The notes under the pieces: generated by a model
Database searches by the model: none
What the model was told of the DNA's origin: nothing
What the model saw: only the letters and a program-made list of their open reading frames with translations
NCBI RefSeq assembly: GCF_003332825.1
Contig: NZ_QIRF01000003.1
Location: 62,001 to 126,000 of the forward strand
DNA: 64,000 nucleotides
Source of the DNA: Dyella sp. C9
GTDB lineage: Bacteria; Pseudomonadota; Gammaproteobacteria; Xanthomonadales; Rhodanobacteraceae
Direction: 5' to 3'
Part shown: positions 7,292 to 17,266 of the stretch, piece by piece
How positions within the stretch are numbered: the first letter of the stretch is position 1
Layout: every line of letters starts with the position of its first letter
Made by a program: the position numbers and the translations under genes

Positions 7292-9508
7292 ATGGGGAAG
7301 TCGATGGGTGGCTGGCGCAGCCTTGGGCTGGCCTGGGTGTGCTGTCTGGCGTGGTGTGGTGCAGCGCATGCCCAGCAGGCACCGGCGCCTGCTTCCAGCG
7401 TGGAGCCCGCACCGATCGTGGAGATCCCGTTGACCGGGGCCCGCGCGGCCGCGCCCCGCGTGGCCAGTAACGCCGATGCCTGGGGTGGCGTGCGCCAGGG
7501 CAACGAGCCCACGTTGTCCGATCGCGTGGTGGGCTATCGCATCGACGCCGAACTCGATGCGGCGCATCACAGCGTCAAGGGCAGCGAGCAGCTGACCTGG
7601 CGCAATCGCAGTGATCGTGCGGTCGATCGCATCTACCTGCATCTCTACCTCAACGCCTTCCAGAACGAAGGCAGCACTTTCTTTACCGAGCGAAGCGTGC
7701 TCGATGCGCATGGCCGTGGCTCCGACAGCGTGCCCGGCAAGGGCGAGTGGGGTTGGATCGACCTCAAGAGCGTGCAGCAGGGCAATGCCCTGCTGAAGTG
7801 GGAGTTCGTGCATCCCGATGATGGCCCTGGCACGGACGAGACCGTGGCGCGCGTCGATCTCGCCGAGCCGGTGCCGGCAGGGGGCACGCTGACGCTCGAC
7901 ATCGATTTTCTCAGCCAGCTGCCCCGCGTGATCTCGCGCACCGGCTGGTGGGGCCATTTCAACCTGGTGGCCCAGTGGTTTCCAAAGATTGGCGTGCTCG
8001 AACTGCCCGGTGAACGCGGCGCCGACCAGTTGCAGTGGAACGTCCATGAGTTCCACTACAACAGCGAGTTCTACGCCGATTTCGGCCAATACGACGTGCG
8101 CCTTACCGTGCCGTCGGACTACACGGTCGGTGCAGTCGGTGCTCTGCAGGGGCCGCCGGAACAGGGCAATGGCAAGAGCACCTATCACTTCGTGCAGGGC
8201 GACGTGCACGACTTTGCCTGGGTGGCCGCCAAGGACTTCAAGACGCTGGAGTCGAACTGGCAGGGGCCGGGCAGCCCCAGGGTGGCCGTGCGGGTGATCT
8301 ATCCGGCGGAATACGTGGCGAGCGCGCAGCCGGTGCTGAAGGCCACGCTCGATTCGCTGGATTACTTCTCGCGCACGCTCGGCCCGTATCCGTACCGCAC
8401 CGTCACGGCGGTGGTGCCGCCCTTCAACGCGGAGGATGCGGGCGGCATGGAGTACCCCACGTTCTTCACCGCCGAGGGGCACGCGAACATTGATCCGCAG
8501 ACCATGGATCAATGGAACATCGACTTCGTGACCATCCACGAATTCGGGCACGGTTACTTCTACGGCATCCTCGCCTCCAACGAATTCGAGGAGCCGATGC
8601 TCGACGAGGGCATCAACGAATACTGGGACGAGCGCATGCTGCGTGATCGCAACCAGCGCGTGCTGGTGCCCGATTCATGGCTGCGCCGGGCCGGCATCAC
8701 GCCATCGGCCGACGTGTTCGTCACGGAGCGGGCCACGGCAGGCCTCTCGCATCCGTTCGACCCGCTGGGACAGAACAGCTGGGATCGCTATTCCAACGGC
8801 AGCTACGGCACGGTCTACGCGCGCACGGCCACGGCCATGCACGACCTGGAGGCACGGTTCGGCCGTGACGTGATGGAGCGCGCGATGCGCGAGTACTACC
8901 AGCGCTGGCGATTTCGTCATCCCTCGGTGGCGGACCTGCGCGCGGTGCTGATCGACGTGTCAGGCGATGCGCGGACGGTCAACCGGGTGTTCGACCAGTA
9001 CGTGTATGGCACGGCGCGCATCGACGATCGCGTGGCGTCCATCGTCAACCAGGAAGTGTTGCCGATGGCCGGGAGCTGGGTGGCGCATGGCGAGCGCAGC
9101 GAACGCTCCGCCGACGAAGTCGACGACCAGGTCGATGAGCGACGCGCGGCGTGGCGCAAGGATCATCCAGGGGCGGGTGTCAACGCCAGGGGGCCATACC
9201 CGTGGCGTGGCACGGTGACCGTGGTGCGTGAAGGCGCGGCGGTGCCGCAACGCCTGCGCGTCACCTTTGCCGACGGCAGTCGCGAAGACGTGCGCTGGGA
9301 TGACGATCGTCGCTGGGCACGCTTCGTGTTCACACGCCCCACCCGGGTCGTGTCGGCGGAACTCGATCCGGACCAGCAGATCCTGCTGGACGAAAACAAA
9401 CTCAACGACAGCCGCGCGGTGAAGGCCGACCCCTCCGCCTCGCGCCGCTGGACGGCCGACGCCGCCACGCTGCTGCAATCGTTCTACGCCCTGCTGGGGA
9501 CCCTGTGA
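7292..9508 (+). CDS. secreted M1-family metallopeptidase
   Basis: A 738-residue zinc peptidase with a signal peptide ending AAHAQ. The gluzincin site is HEFGH at residues 416-420 with the third ligand Glu439, exactly 18 residues on, in EPMLDEGINEYW. The exopeptidase motif normally GAMEN reads GGMEYPT (about 386), as in M1 subgroups that resemble tricorn-interacting and membrane-linked peptidases. The N-terminal beta domain with NRSDRAVDRIYLHLY is typical of M1. A GGGGGAGGG ribosome-binding stretch precedes the ATG. It probably trims peptides in the periplasm. Its stop overlaps the next gene, a membrane protein, by one base. Confidence 0.88.
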   Translation: MGKSMGGWRSLGLAWVCCLAWCGAAHAQQAPAPASSVEPAPIVEIPLTGARAAAPRVASNADAWGGVRQGNEPTLSDRVVGYRIDAELDAAHHSVKGSEQLTWRNRSDRAVDRIYLHLYLNAFQNEGSTFFTERSVLDAHGRGSDSVPGKGEWGWIDLKSVQQGNALLKWEFVHPDDGPGTDETVARVDLAEPVPAGGTLTLDIDFLSQLPRVISRTGWWGHFNLVAQWFPKIGVLELPGERGADQLQWNVHEFHYNSEFYADFGQYDVRLTVPSDYTVGAVGALQGPPEQGNGKSTYHFVQGDVHDFAWVAAKDFKTLESNWQGPGSPRVAVRVIYPAEYVASAQPVLKATLDSLDYFSRTLGPYPYRTVTAVVPPFNAEDAGGMEYPTFFTAEGHANIDPQTMDQWNIDFVTIHEFGHGYFYGILASNEFEEPMLDEGINEYWDERMLRDRNQRVLVPDSWLRRAGITPSADVFVTERATAGLSHPFDPLGQNSWDRYSNGSYGTVYARTATAMHDLEARFGRDVMERAMREYYQRWRFRHPSVADLRAVLIDVSGDARTVNRVFDQYVYGTARIDDRVASIVNQEVLPMAGSWVAHGERSERSADEVDDQVDERRAAWRKDHPGAGVNARGPYPWRGTVTVVREGAAVPQRLRVTFADGSREDVRWDDDRRWARFVFTRPTRVVSAELDPDQQILLDENKLNDSRAVKADPSASRRWTADAATLLQSFYALLGTL

Positions 9509-10413
9509 TGGCCTACAAGAGTTCCCGGCGTGTCGATGCCCTGGCGCTGTTGCGCGCACTGCCCAGCGCCATGCAATGGCGATTGCTGCTGCTATGGGCC
9601 CTGATGCTGCTGCTGCCGGTCATCGTGGTGGCCGTACCGCTGCTGCAGTCGCTGGGCGAACTGCTCGACCACTCGGTGCATGCGCGTGGCTGGGCCAGGC
9701 AGTTCGACCTGTTGATGATGACCGACGTGGGGCAGGTGCTGGGACGCGAGCACGCATTGCTGCACGGCGCGGCCACGGCCAGCCTGCTGTGCGCGTTGCT
9801 TTCGCTGCCGCTGCTGCATGGCATGGTGGTCGCCAGCGGCCGCAGCGGTCGGACGCTTGGTTTTGGCGCGTTGTTGCAAGGTGGCCTGGTCGAATACGGC
9901 CGCATGTTTCGACTGCAGTTGTGGGCATTGCTGCCTTACGCGGCGGCGGGCTATCTGCTGCAGGTGGGGCTGGATCACGCGGCGGATCGTGCCGATCTTG
10001 CCGTATTGGAATCGCAGGCGATGGCGGCGCAGCACCTGGCATGGTGCTTCGGCGGCCTGGTGATGCTGGTGGCGCTGTTGTGGGTGGAGTCGGCGCGCGC
10101 GGCATTCATTGCCGATGGCGGGCTGCGTTCGGCGACGCTGGCGATGGGGCGCGGATTGATGCAGGTGCTGCGTCGCCCGTTTTCCTCGTTGCTGGTGTTC
10201 GTGCTGGTCAGCCTGCCGGGGCTTGCCATCGCGCTGGGACTGGGGCTGGTTCGCGCGCACACGCTGGCGGTCGGCCGGCACGGCCTGCTGCTGGCTTTCG
10301 TGCTGACCCAGCTGGTTGTGGCCAGCCTGGGCTGGATGCGCATCGCGCGCCTTTATGCACTGACGGAAATCGCTCGTTCACTCGGCGGTTCGCGGCGCGC
10401 TGGCCTGCTGTAG
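9508..10413 (+). CDS. polytopic membrane protein, unknown function
   Basis: A 301-residue hydrophobic protein with about six transmembrane helices (near residues 20-45, 85-108, 133-152, 173-198, 228-252 and 260-285). No catalytic motif is visible. The ATG shares a base with the M1 peptidase stop (TGATG), so the two are co-translated and may form a membrane-associated pair. I do not recognise a named family. Confidence 0.8.
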   Translation: MAYKSSRRVDALALLRALPSAMQWRLLLLWALMLLLPVIVVAVPLLQSLGELLDHSVHARGWARQFDLLMMTDVGQVLGREHALLHGAATASLLCALLSLPLLHGMVVASGRSGRTLGFGALLQGGLVEYGRMFRLQLWALLPYAAAGYLLQVGLDHAADRADLAVLESQAMAAQHLAWCFGGLVMLVALLWVESARAAFIADGGLRSATLAMGRGLMQVLRRPFSSLLVFVLVSLPGLAIALGLGLVRAHTLAVGRHGLLLAFVLTQLVVASLGWMRIARLYALTEIARSLGGSRRAGLL

Positions 10414-10437
10414 GCGCCCGCGCGAGGGCGGGGCGCT

Positions 10438-11010
10438 TCAGTGGGCCGGCAAACGGGCCAGCACCAGCTCGCCGCCACCTTCGATGCGCACCGGGTGACC
10501 GGGTATCGGATCGATCCACAGCATGTCGTTAGGTTCCAGGTCGCGGATGCGATGGTCGGCGATGACCTTGGCCTGGCCCGACAGCAGCAGCACGAACCAG
10601 CGCCAGCCGTTGGGGGCGAGCAGCACCATGGCGCCGTTGAGCGGTCGGGCGATCAGTTCGCCCTGGGTGTCGTCGCGCAGCTTGAGGTTGAAGGTGCGGG
10701 TGGGGCGGTCCGACAGGGCGGCTTCCGGATCATTCACGTGATCGAAATGCGCCACGTCGAAACGGTTCAGGTGCTGGGTGCGGCCGTCGGGGAAGGTGAC
10801 GTCCACCGGGGCATCGAGGGGCACAAATTGCCGGCGTATGTCGCTATGTGCCGGAAATTCCAGCTGCTGCTCGCCGATGCCGATCATGGACATGCGCCAG
10901 AGCCAGCTGTCTTCGTCGGGACTGCAGGCAATGTCGGTGATGATCACGCTGCCGTCCGAACAGGGCTTGCCCTGCAGGCCATCCGCAGACAGGGGCTCCA
11001 GCCGGCTCAT
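10438..11010 (-). CDS. hutD: HutD-family cupin-like protein
   Basis: A 190-residue protein of the HutD group, double cupin-like folds often linked to histidine utilisation. It shows the family-like stretch FPAHSDIRRQFVPLDAPVDV and NRFDVAHFDH. No hut catabolic genes (hutH, hutU, hutI) are nearby. It is instead the last gene of a SET-GNAT-HutD operon, and its ATG overlaps the acetyltransferase stop by four bases. The role is unclear outside the hut context; a small-molecule or governor function is proposed for the family. Confidence 0.78.
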   Translation of the reverse strand: MSRLEPLSADGLQGKPCSDGSVIITDIACSPDEDSWLWRMSMIGIGEQQLEFPAHSDIRRQFVPLDAPVDVTFPDGRTQHLNRFDVAHFDHVNDPEAALSDRPTRTFNLKLRDDTQGELIARPLNGAMVLLAPNGWRWFVLLLSGQAKVIADHRIRDLEPNDMLWIDPIPGHPVRIEGGGELVLARLPAH

Positions 11011-11552
11011 GCCCAGGCGCGCCGTTTCTCGGGGAGCGGCGGGTAATAGGCGAACACGTGGTTGTGCGCCCCGAAGAAATCCATGTCGTCGATGTGCTCG
11101 CCGCCCAGGCGCTCGGCCACGCGGTCGGAGGCTTCGTTGCCGATCTTCACCAGGCTGATCACGCGCTGGGCGTGCAAGGTGTGCCAGGCGAACTCGAGGA
11201 TCGCGCCGCTGGCTTCGGTGGCGTAGCCGAGGTGGCGGTACTGGGGCTTGAGCATCCAGCCCAGCTCCAGGTCGGGCCAGCCTTCCGGGCGCATCAGGCC
11301 CGCGCGACCGATGAACTCGCCGGTGTCCTTCAGCTCCAGCGCCCACATGCCGTAGCCGCGCAGCTGCCAGTGGCCGATCAGCATCGCCAGCGAGCGCCAG
11401 GCGTTGGCGCGGTCCAGCGGCTGGCCGTCGCCGATCCAGCGCGTGCTGGCAGGGTCGGCAAGCATGGCGGCGTAGTCGTCGAAGTGACGTTCCGCCAATG
11501 CGGTCAGGCGCAGGCGGGCCGTTTCAATGACAGGTATCTCGATCATGGTCAT
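11007..11552 (-). CDS. GNAT acetyltransferase, RimJ/RimL type
   Basis: A 181-residue N-acetyltransferase that uses acetyl-CoA. The sequence opens with the typical IETARLRLTAL and has ELGWMLKPQYRHLGYATEAS, where the Q/RxxGxA-like pattern forms the acetyl-CoA pyrophosphate site, followed by HAQRVISLVKIGNEAS and a YYPPLPEK C-terminal tail. The ATG shares one base with the upstream SET-domain gene stop (TGATG). The substrate cannot be told; this subgroup modifies protein N-termini or small amines. Confidence 0.9.
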   Translation of the reverse strand: MTMIEIPVIETARLRLTALAERHFDDYAAMLADPASTRWIGDGQPLDRANAWRSLAMLIGHWQLRGYGMWALELKDTGEFIGRAGLMRPEGWPDLELGWMLKPQYRHLGYATEASGAILEFAWHTLHAQRVISLVKIGNEASDRVAERLGGEHIDDMDFFGAHNHVFAYYPPLPEKRRAWA

Positions 11553-12031
11553 CAGCAAGCAAGTCGGGTGCCAGCGAGCAGGTCCGCCAGTGCGCGGGTG
11601 CTCTCGGTGAGACTGTCGAGCCAGGACAGGCCGACGATCGGGCGACCGGTGGCGGCATCGACGAATGCCTCTTCCTCCCCCGGGGGAAGCAGGTGGCGGT
11701 AATCCACGGTGATTTCGGTGCCGGCGGGCAGGTCGCGCGTGGCGAACACAAAGCCCAGGTGCCATAGCCCGGTGGGGTCGAAGCTGTGGTTGACGTAGCA
11801 CTCGTCGGGCCAGTCGGGCGAGACGGTGTAGCGGTCCTCGAACCAGCGCGCGCTGGCATACAGCTGCGCGGAAAGTTCCGGCGAGCTGACCAGCTCGTCG
11901 TACCGGTAGGTGCGCTCGATCGCGTCCGGCGCCGTGACGATCTGTCCGGCGGCGACGTCCTGTTCGAGAAACAGCCCCTGGCCCGCACCGGGGATCCCGG
12001 ACCGGGCAATGCGGTAACGCGGAACGATCAT
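11552..12031 (-). CDS. SET-domain protein
   Basis: A 159-residue single SET domain, the fold of S-adenosylmethionine-dependent lysine methyltransferases. Hallmarks are GIPGAGQGLFLEQDVAAGQ near the start, the cofactor/active-site motif NHSF (81-84) and GTEITVDYR with the conserved DY (110-111). Post-SET Cys residues are missing, as in small bacterial members. It heads a compact operon with an acetyltransferase and a HutD protein. The substrate is unknown. Confidence 0.85.
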   Translation of the reverse strand: MIVPRYRIARSGIPGAGQGLFLEQDVAAGQIVTAPDAIERTYRYDELVSSPELSAQLYASARWFEDRYTVSPDWPDECYVNHSFDPTGLWHLGFVFATRDLPAGTEITVDYRHLLPPGEEEAFVDAATGRPIVGLSWLDSLTESTRALADLLAGTRLAC

Positions 12032-12138
12032 GTCACCCCTAACCCCACAGCAAGGCGGCCGAGTGTAGGCCCATCCGGCCGGGGTTTCCATACCCGGCCG
12101 GATCGCGTTTCCTGAACGCAAGTGACTGACGGGTTTGA

Positions 12139-12468
12139 TTATTCGCCTGAGCCCTTGACCGGCTTGGACTTGCTCTTGGCGGGGGCGGCCTTGGTGTCGG
12201 CCGGGCTGTCGCCGAGCAGGATGGCGTCGCGATTGCGTTCCAGCGTGGCGGGACCAATGCCTTTGACCTGGGTCAGGTCGTCCGCGCTCTTGAACGGGCC
12301 GTGCTCAGTGCGGAAGGCCACGATGGCCTCGGCCTTGGACATGCCCACGCCGTCGAGCGAGTGGGCGAGCGTGCTGGCGTCGGCCTTGTTGATGTTGACC
12401 GGAGTGGAGGCAAAGGCGTGGCCGGCGAGGGCCAGGCCGGTCAGCAAGGCGATGAGCTTCATGCGCAT
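12139..12468 (-). CDS. secreted helix-hairpin-helix (ComEA-like) protein
   Basis: A 109-residue protein with signal peptide MRMKLIALLTGLALAGHAFA followed by a double HhH unit, VNINKADASTLAHSLDGVG and LTQVKGIGPATLERNRDAI, and a Lys/Pro-rich tail. This is the architecture of short periplasmic ComEA proteins, which bind incoming DNA during transformation. It lacks the membrane anchor of Gram-positive ComEA. The ATG at 12468 follows GGGAG. With type IV pilus clusters in the same window, a part in DNA uptake is plausible. Confidence 0.83.
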   Translation of the reverse strand: MRMKLIALLTGLALAGHAFASTPVNINKADASTLAHSLDGVGMSKAEAIVAFRTEHGPFKSADDLTQVKGIGPATLERNRDAILLGDSPADTKAAPAKSKSKPVKGSGE

Positions 12469-12670
12469 GGGTGTTACTCCCTGTAGGTGATTGCGGTCGC
12501 GAGTCGGCCGCGACCGGACTGTGCCAATGCGCTGCCGTCGCGGCAGTCGGCATAACCGGCAGATCGGGGTGGGGGTTGCCACTGGTGGCGTGTGCGCCTA
12601 AGGCCGTTGAGGCGGCCTTTTGGCCAGCGCTGATACAATTGCCGCTTTCCCAATGCTGCAGGAGTCGCCC

Positions 12671-14095
<1,425 letters not shown>

Positions 14096-14109
14096 CATGC
14101 CCGGCCGTT

Positions 14110-14129
14110 GCCCCGGCGCTCGCCGGGGC
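14110..14129. terminator. GC-rich hairpin after the M20 peptidase
   Basis: A perfect eight-base-pair stem (GCCCCGGC / GCCGGGGC) closes a GCTC loop 15 bases after the stop codon. Only scattered T follows, so it may be a weak terminator or an mRNA end stabiliser. Confidence 0.4.
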
Positions 14130-14213
14130 TCGGCGCTTCTTCCGCCACGAGGCGTCGGGTGCCGGCATGCGCTGGCGTGACATGGCAGTGGCGTGACGCC
14201 AGGCCTGCCTGAG

Positions 14214-14927
14214 ATGAACAACGCCTCCAGCGATTATTCCTACGTTGCCGACAACTGGTCCGCGGTGCGTGCGCGCGTCGATGACGCCTGCCGCGCCGCC
14301 GGGCGCGAACCCTCCGACGTGTCGATCCTGCCGGTCAGCAAGACCTTTGGCGCGGATGCGGTGCGGGCGGCCATGGCCTTGGGCCTGCGGCGCTTTGGCG
14401 AGAACAAGGTGCAGGAAATCCGCAGCAAGGCCGCGGCGTTGGCAGGCGAGGACATTGCGTGGGTGGTGATCGGCCACCTGCAGACCAACAAGGCCAAGGA
14501 CGTGGCGCGGCTGGCCAGCGAAGTGCAATCGCTCGACCGCATCGAACTGGCCGACGCGCTGCACCGGCGCCTGCAGATCGAGGGGCGGGCGATCGACGTA
14601 CTCATCGAGGTGAAGACCTCACCGGAGGAGAGCAAGCAGGGGCTTGCGCCGGAGCAGTTGCTGCCCTTCCTGGCTGCACTGCGGAGCTACGACACGCTGC
14701 GGGTGAAGGGGCTGATGACCATGGCCGTGCAGTCGGAAGACCCCGCGGCGGTGCGTGCCTGCTTCCGCCAGTTGCGCGAACTGCGCGACCTCGCATGCGT
14801 GCAAGGCCATGATCTGAAGCGGCTTTCCATGGGTATGAGCGGGGATTTCCCACTGGCCATTGCCGAGGGGGCAACCGAGATACGGGTGGGTACGGCGATC
14901 TTCGGTCAGCGGCTCAGAACCGCCTGA
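14214..14927 (+). CDS. YggS-family PLP homeostasis protein
   Basis: A 237-residue single-domain TIM-barrel protein that binds pyridoxal 5'-phosphate and helps keep vitamin B6 and amino-acid pools in balance, without known catalytic activity. Lys43 in LPVSKTFGA forms the Schiff base; GENKVQEI, WVVIGHLQTNK, LSMGMSGDF and TEIRVGTAIFG are all family signatures. The ATG at 14214 is preferred to a GTG seven codons earlier. In related genomes it often sits next to pilT or proC; here it stands alone. Confidence 0.93.
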   Translation: MNNASSDYSYVADNWSAVRARVDDACRAAGREPSDVSILPVSKTFGADAVRAAMALGLRRFGENKVQEIRSKAAALAGEDIAWVVIGHLQTNKAKDVARLASEVQSLDRIELADALHRRLQIEGRAIDVLIEVKTSPEESKQGLAPEQLLPFLAALRSYDTLRVKGLMTMAVQSEDPAAVRACFRQLRELRDLACVQGHDLKRLSMGMSGDFPLAIAEGATEIRVGTAIFGQRLRTA

Positions 14928-15175
14928 AACATACGGTACCGAATTGAATAATTAGTTTACTAATTGATCAAAAAGTAACCACATTAGGTATATTTATATT
15001 TCTAAATCAATGATTTATGCGCAATGCATAGGTCATGCCAAATTTTGAAACGATGGAGTTTAGTTAACCCCAATCGAACATACGACCGGGAACCCTTTGA
15101 TAAGTTCACGTCACCGTCACGGCCAGCGGACACCCCGCTGGCATAACTCACGAACTGCAAAGGGATTTGTCCCAC
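14928..15175. promoter_or_regulatory. AT-rich regulatory region before the NlpC/P60 gene
   Basis: About 130 bases (14941-15070) are strikingly AT-rich compared with the rest of the window and contain a perfect inverted repeat AATTAG-TTTA-CTAATT (14950-14965) and several TATA-like runs. No coding signal was found. It probably holds the promoter of the cell-wall hydrolase gene that starts at 15176, and may be bound by a nucleoid protein. Confidence 0.5.
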
Positions 15176-15898
15176 ATGCCAACGAAGCGATTCATCGCCG
15201 CTGCTGCGCTTGCTGGTGCACTGCTCTTCTCCCTTCCGCTCTTTGCTGAACCGCTGACTGGCCAGACCACTCCGTCGGCCGCTCCCGCTTCCAGCCTCAC
15301 CCCCAATCTGATGGGTTCGCTTTCGGTGTTCGCACCGGCCGCGGCGCTGGCGCAGTCGGCCATCCCGGCCAAGCTCACCGTTCCCTCCGCTGCCAATGGC
15401 GCCGGCTGGGGCGACGATGACGACGTCGATGGCGACGGCATGCCGAATGCCGGCGTGGCCAACGGTGCCGTGGCTTCGCTGGCAGCCGATACCTCCGACC
15501 TGCGCAAGACCCTGATCGGCCTGGCCATGCAGCTGCGCGACATCCGCTATGTGCGCGGTGGCCGCGATCCTTCCACCGGTTTCGATTGCAGCGGCTTCGT
15601 CCGCTACGTGTTCGCCCATGCCGTGGGCCTGGACCTGCCGACCAATTCCGCCTCGCAGTTCCTCGCTGGCCTGAAGGTGAGCCGCGATGACATGAAGCCG
15701 GGCGACCTGGTGTTCTTCCGTACCGCCGGCAAGCGTGGCCAGGGCCGCATCTCGCACGTGGGCATCTACATTGCCAACGGCCAGTTCATCCATTCGCCCT
15801 CGCGCGGCAAGACCGTGCGCGTGGACAGCCTGGACGAGTCGTACTGGGCACAGCGTTTCGCCGGCGCCAAGCGCCCGGGTGCGCTGGCCCGCAGCTGA
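15176..15898 (+). CDS. secreted NlpC/P60 cell-wall hydrolase
   Basis: A 240-residue exported Cys peptidase that should cleave peptidoglycan stem peptides. The signal peptide ends PLFA. The C-terminal NlpC/P60 domain has the triad Cys138 in GFDCSGFVRYVF, His194 in ISHVGIYI and His206 in FIHSPSRGK. Between signal and domain lies a low-complexity Ala/Pro/Ser linker with an acidic stretch GDDDDVDGDGMPN (79-91), which resembles a calcium-binding DxDGDG loop. The ATG at 15176 lies ten bases after AAAGGGA. A strong terminator follows. Confidence 0.92.
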   Translation: MPTKRFIAAAALAGALLFSLPLFAEPLTGQTTPSAAPASSLTPNLMGSLSVFAPAAALAQSAIPAKLTVPSAANGAGWGDDDDVDGDGMPNAGVANGAVASLAADTSDLRKTLIGLAMQLRDIRYVRGGRDPSTGFDCSGFVRYVFAHAVGLDLPTNSASQFLAGLKVSRDDMKPGDLVFFRTAGKRGQGRISHVGIYIANGQFIHSPSRGKTVRVDSLDESYWAQRFAGAKRPGALARS

Positions 15899-15922
15899 TT
15901 GCAGGCGTCTTCGTCAGTCAAG

Positions 15923-15948
15923 GGCCGCCCTCAAGGGCGGCCTTTTTT
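15923..15948. terminator. rho-independent terminator
   Basis: GGCCGCCC pairs with GGGCGGCC around a TCAA loop, followed by six T. It ends the NlpC/P60 transcript; the opposing oxidoreductase gene ends ten bases further on. Confidence 0.85.
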
Positions 15949-15957
15949 GTGGCTGGC

Positions 15958-16602
15958 CTAGGCGGCGCCGAGTTGCTGCAGTTCGTCCGATTCGACGATG
16001 CGCAGCCCTTCACCCGGGAGGCTCGCCAGGCGCCACATGGCCCGTGCCACGGTAGCCGCCTCGATGCCACGCCAACGCCCCGGCAGCACGCGCGAGAAGG
16101 GCGCGGCCAGCACCTCGCCCATGCGCGGCTTGTGGCGGGCGCCGAGCAACAGCGAAGGACGAATGATGCTCAGCCGGGGCCAACCCTGCTTCTGGAGGGC
16201 GACCTCGAGTTCACCCTTGGTGCGATTGTAGAACAGGCGTGAGGCGGGATCGGCGCCCAGCGCACTGATCACCAGATAATGCGTGGCGCCCAGTGCCTGC
16301 GCGTGCCGGCCAAGCGACAGGGGCAGGTCGTAATCCACGATGCGGAAGGCCTCGCGGGAACCCGCCTGTCGAATGGTGGTGCCGAGGCAGCAGAACACGG
16401 TATCCACCGGACCGTGCAGTTGTGCGGCGAGATGGCTGACCATGCCCACCGGATTTTCCAGCTTGGGATGGCGCGGCAGCGCATGGCGCGTCGGTGCCAG
16501 CACGTGGCTGACGCCGGGATCGTCCAGCAAAAGGCCAAGCAGCGCCCCTCCGGTCAGTCCGGTGGCGCCGGCGATCAGGACGTGGCCTGGCGATGTGCCC
16601 AT
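15958..16602 (-). CDS. NAD(P)-binding Rossmann protein (HTATIP2/NmrA-like)
   Basis: A 214-residue atypical short-chain dehydrogenase. The N terminus has the dinucleotide-binding [12 protein letters not shown] (about 8-19). [12 protein letters not shown] and [13 protein letters not shown] (the YxxxK-like N-R-T-K variant) match the HTATIP2/YwnB-like group, where catalytic activity is often doubtful. It is transcribed alone, convergent with the NlpC/P60 gene and divergent from gloA. Confidence 0.85.
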   Translation of the reverse strand: MGTSPGHVLIAGATGLTGGALLGLLLDDPGVSHVLAPTRHALPRHPKLENPVGMVSHLAAQLHGPVDTVFCCLGTTIRQAGSREAFRIVDYDLPLSLGRHAQALGATHYLVISALGADPASRLFYNRTKGELEVALQKQGWPRLSIIRPSLLLGARHKPRMGEVLAAPFSRVLPGRWRGIEAATVARAMWRLASLPGEGLRIVESDELQQLGAA

Positions 16603-16699
16603 GCGGCCATTCTACGGCGTGGCGGGCGCGCCGCCAGGGAGGGCTTGCCTGGGAGGCCTGTGGCCCCATCTCTGAACACCTGTTGTCAGGAGTCCAAGA

Positions 16700-17227
16700 A
16701 TGTCGCTTGCCCCCTTGCTCGCCATGCCTGGCGTCAGCGCCCCGGAATCCGCCACGCGCGGCTTTGTCTTCAACCACACCATGATCCGGGTCAAGGATCT
16801 GGCCCGCTCGCTGGACTTCTACACGCGGGTGCTCGGCTTTACGCCGGTGCACCGCCAGGACTTCGCCGAGGCGGCGTTCACCATCGTCTACCTGGTGCTT
16901 GCGGCCGATCCGTCGGTGATCCCCGATGACGATGGCGAGCGGCTGCAGTGGGTGCTGGCCCAGCCGGGCGTGCTGGAGCTGACGCACAACCACGGTACCG
17001 AGCAGGACGAGGCGTTCCAGTACCACCACGGCAATGCCGAGCCACGCGGCTTCGGTCATCTATGCGTCTCGGTGCCGGACGTGCAGCAGGCCTGCGAGCG
17101 TTTCGAGGCATTGGGCGTGCCGTTCCAGAAGCGCCTGAGCGACGGCCGCATGAAGCACATCGCCTTCATTCGCGACCCGGATGGCTATTGGATCGAGATC
17201 CTGCAGCCGGCGCCGTTCATCGCCTGA
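16700..17227 (+). CDS. gloA: glyoxalase I (lactoylglutathione lyase)
   Basis: A 175-residue enzyme that isomerises the methylglyoxal-glutathione hemithioacetal. Metal ligands line up as His26 (FNHTMIRVKD), Glu93 (VLELTHNH), His120 (FGHLCVSVPD) and Glu166 (GYWIEILQP). The length and the insertion around residues 60-110 match the longer, zinc-type enzymes of eukaryotes and pseudomonads rather than the short nickel-type E. coli form. CAGGAG lies ten bases before the ATG. Confidence 0.95.
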   Translation: MSLAPLLAMPGVSAPESATRGFVFNHTMIRVKDLARSLDFYTRVLGFTPVHRQDFAEAAFTIVYLVLAADPSVIPDDDGERLQWVLAQPGVLELTHNHGTEQDEAFQYHHGNAEPRGFGHLCVSVPDVQQACERFEALGVPFQKRLSDGRMKHIAFIRDPDGYWIEILQPAPFIA

Positions 17228-17266
17228 ATGCCGGGAGCGGGGCGGTCTTGCCGGCCGCCCTGCACG

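Noticed and set aside
12604..12639. A sigma-70 promoter for the M20 peptidase (TTGAGG ... TACAAT)
   Set aside because: The -10-like hexamer is good but the spacing to the -35-like hexamer is about 21 bases, too long to call a full promoter.
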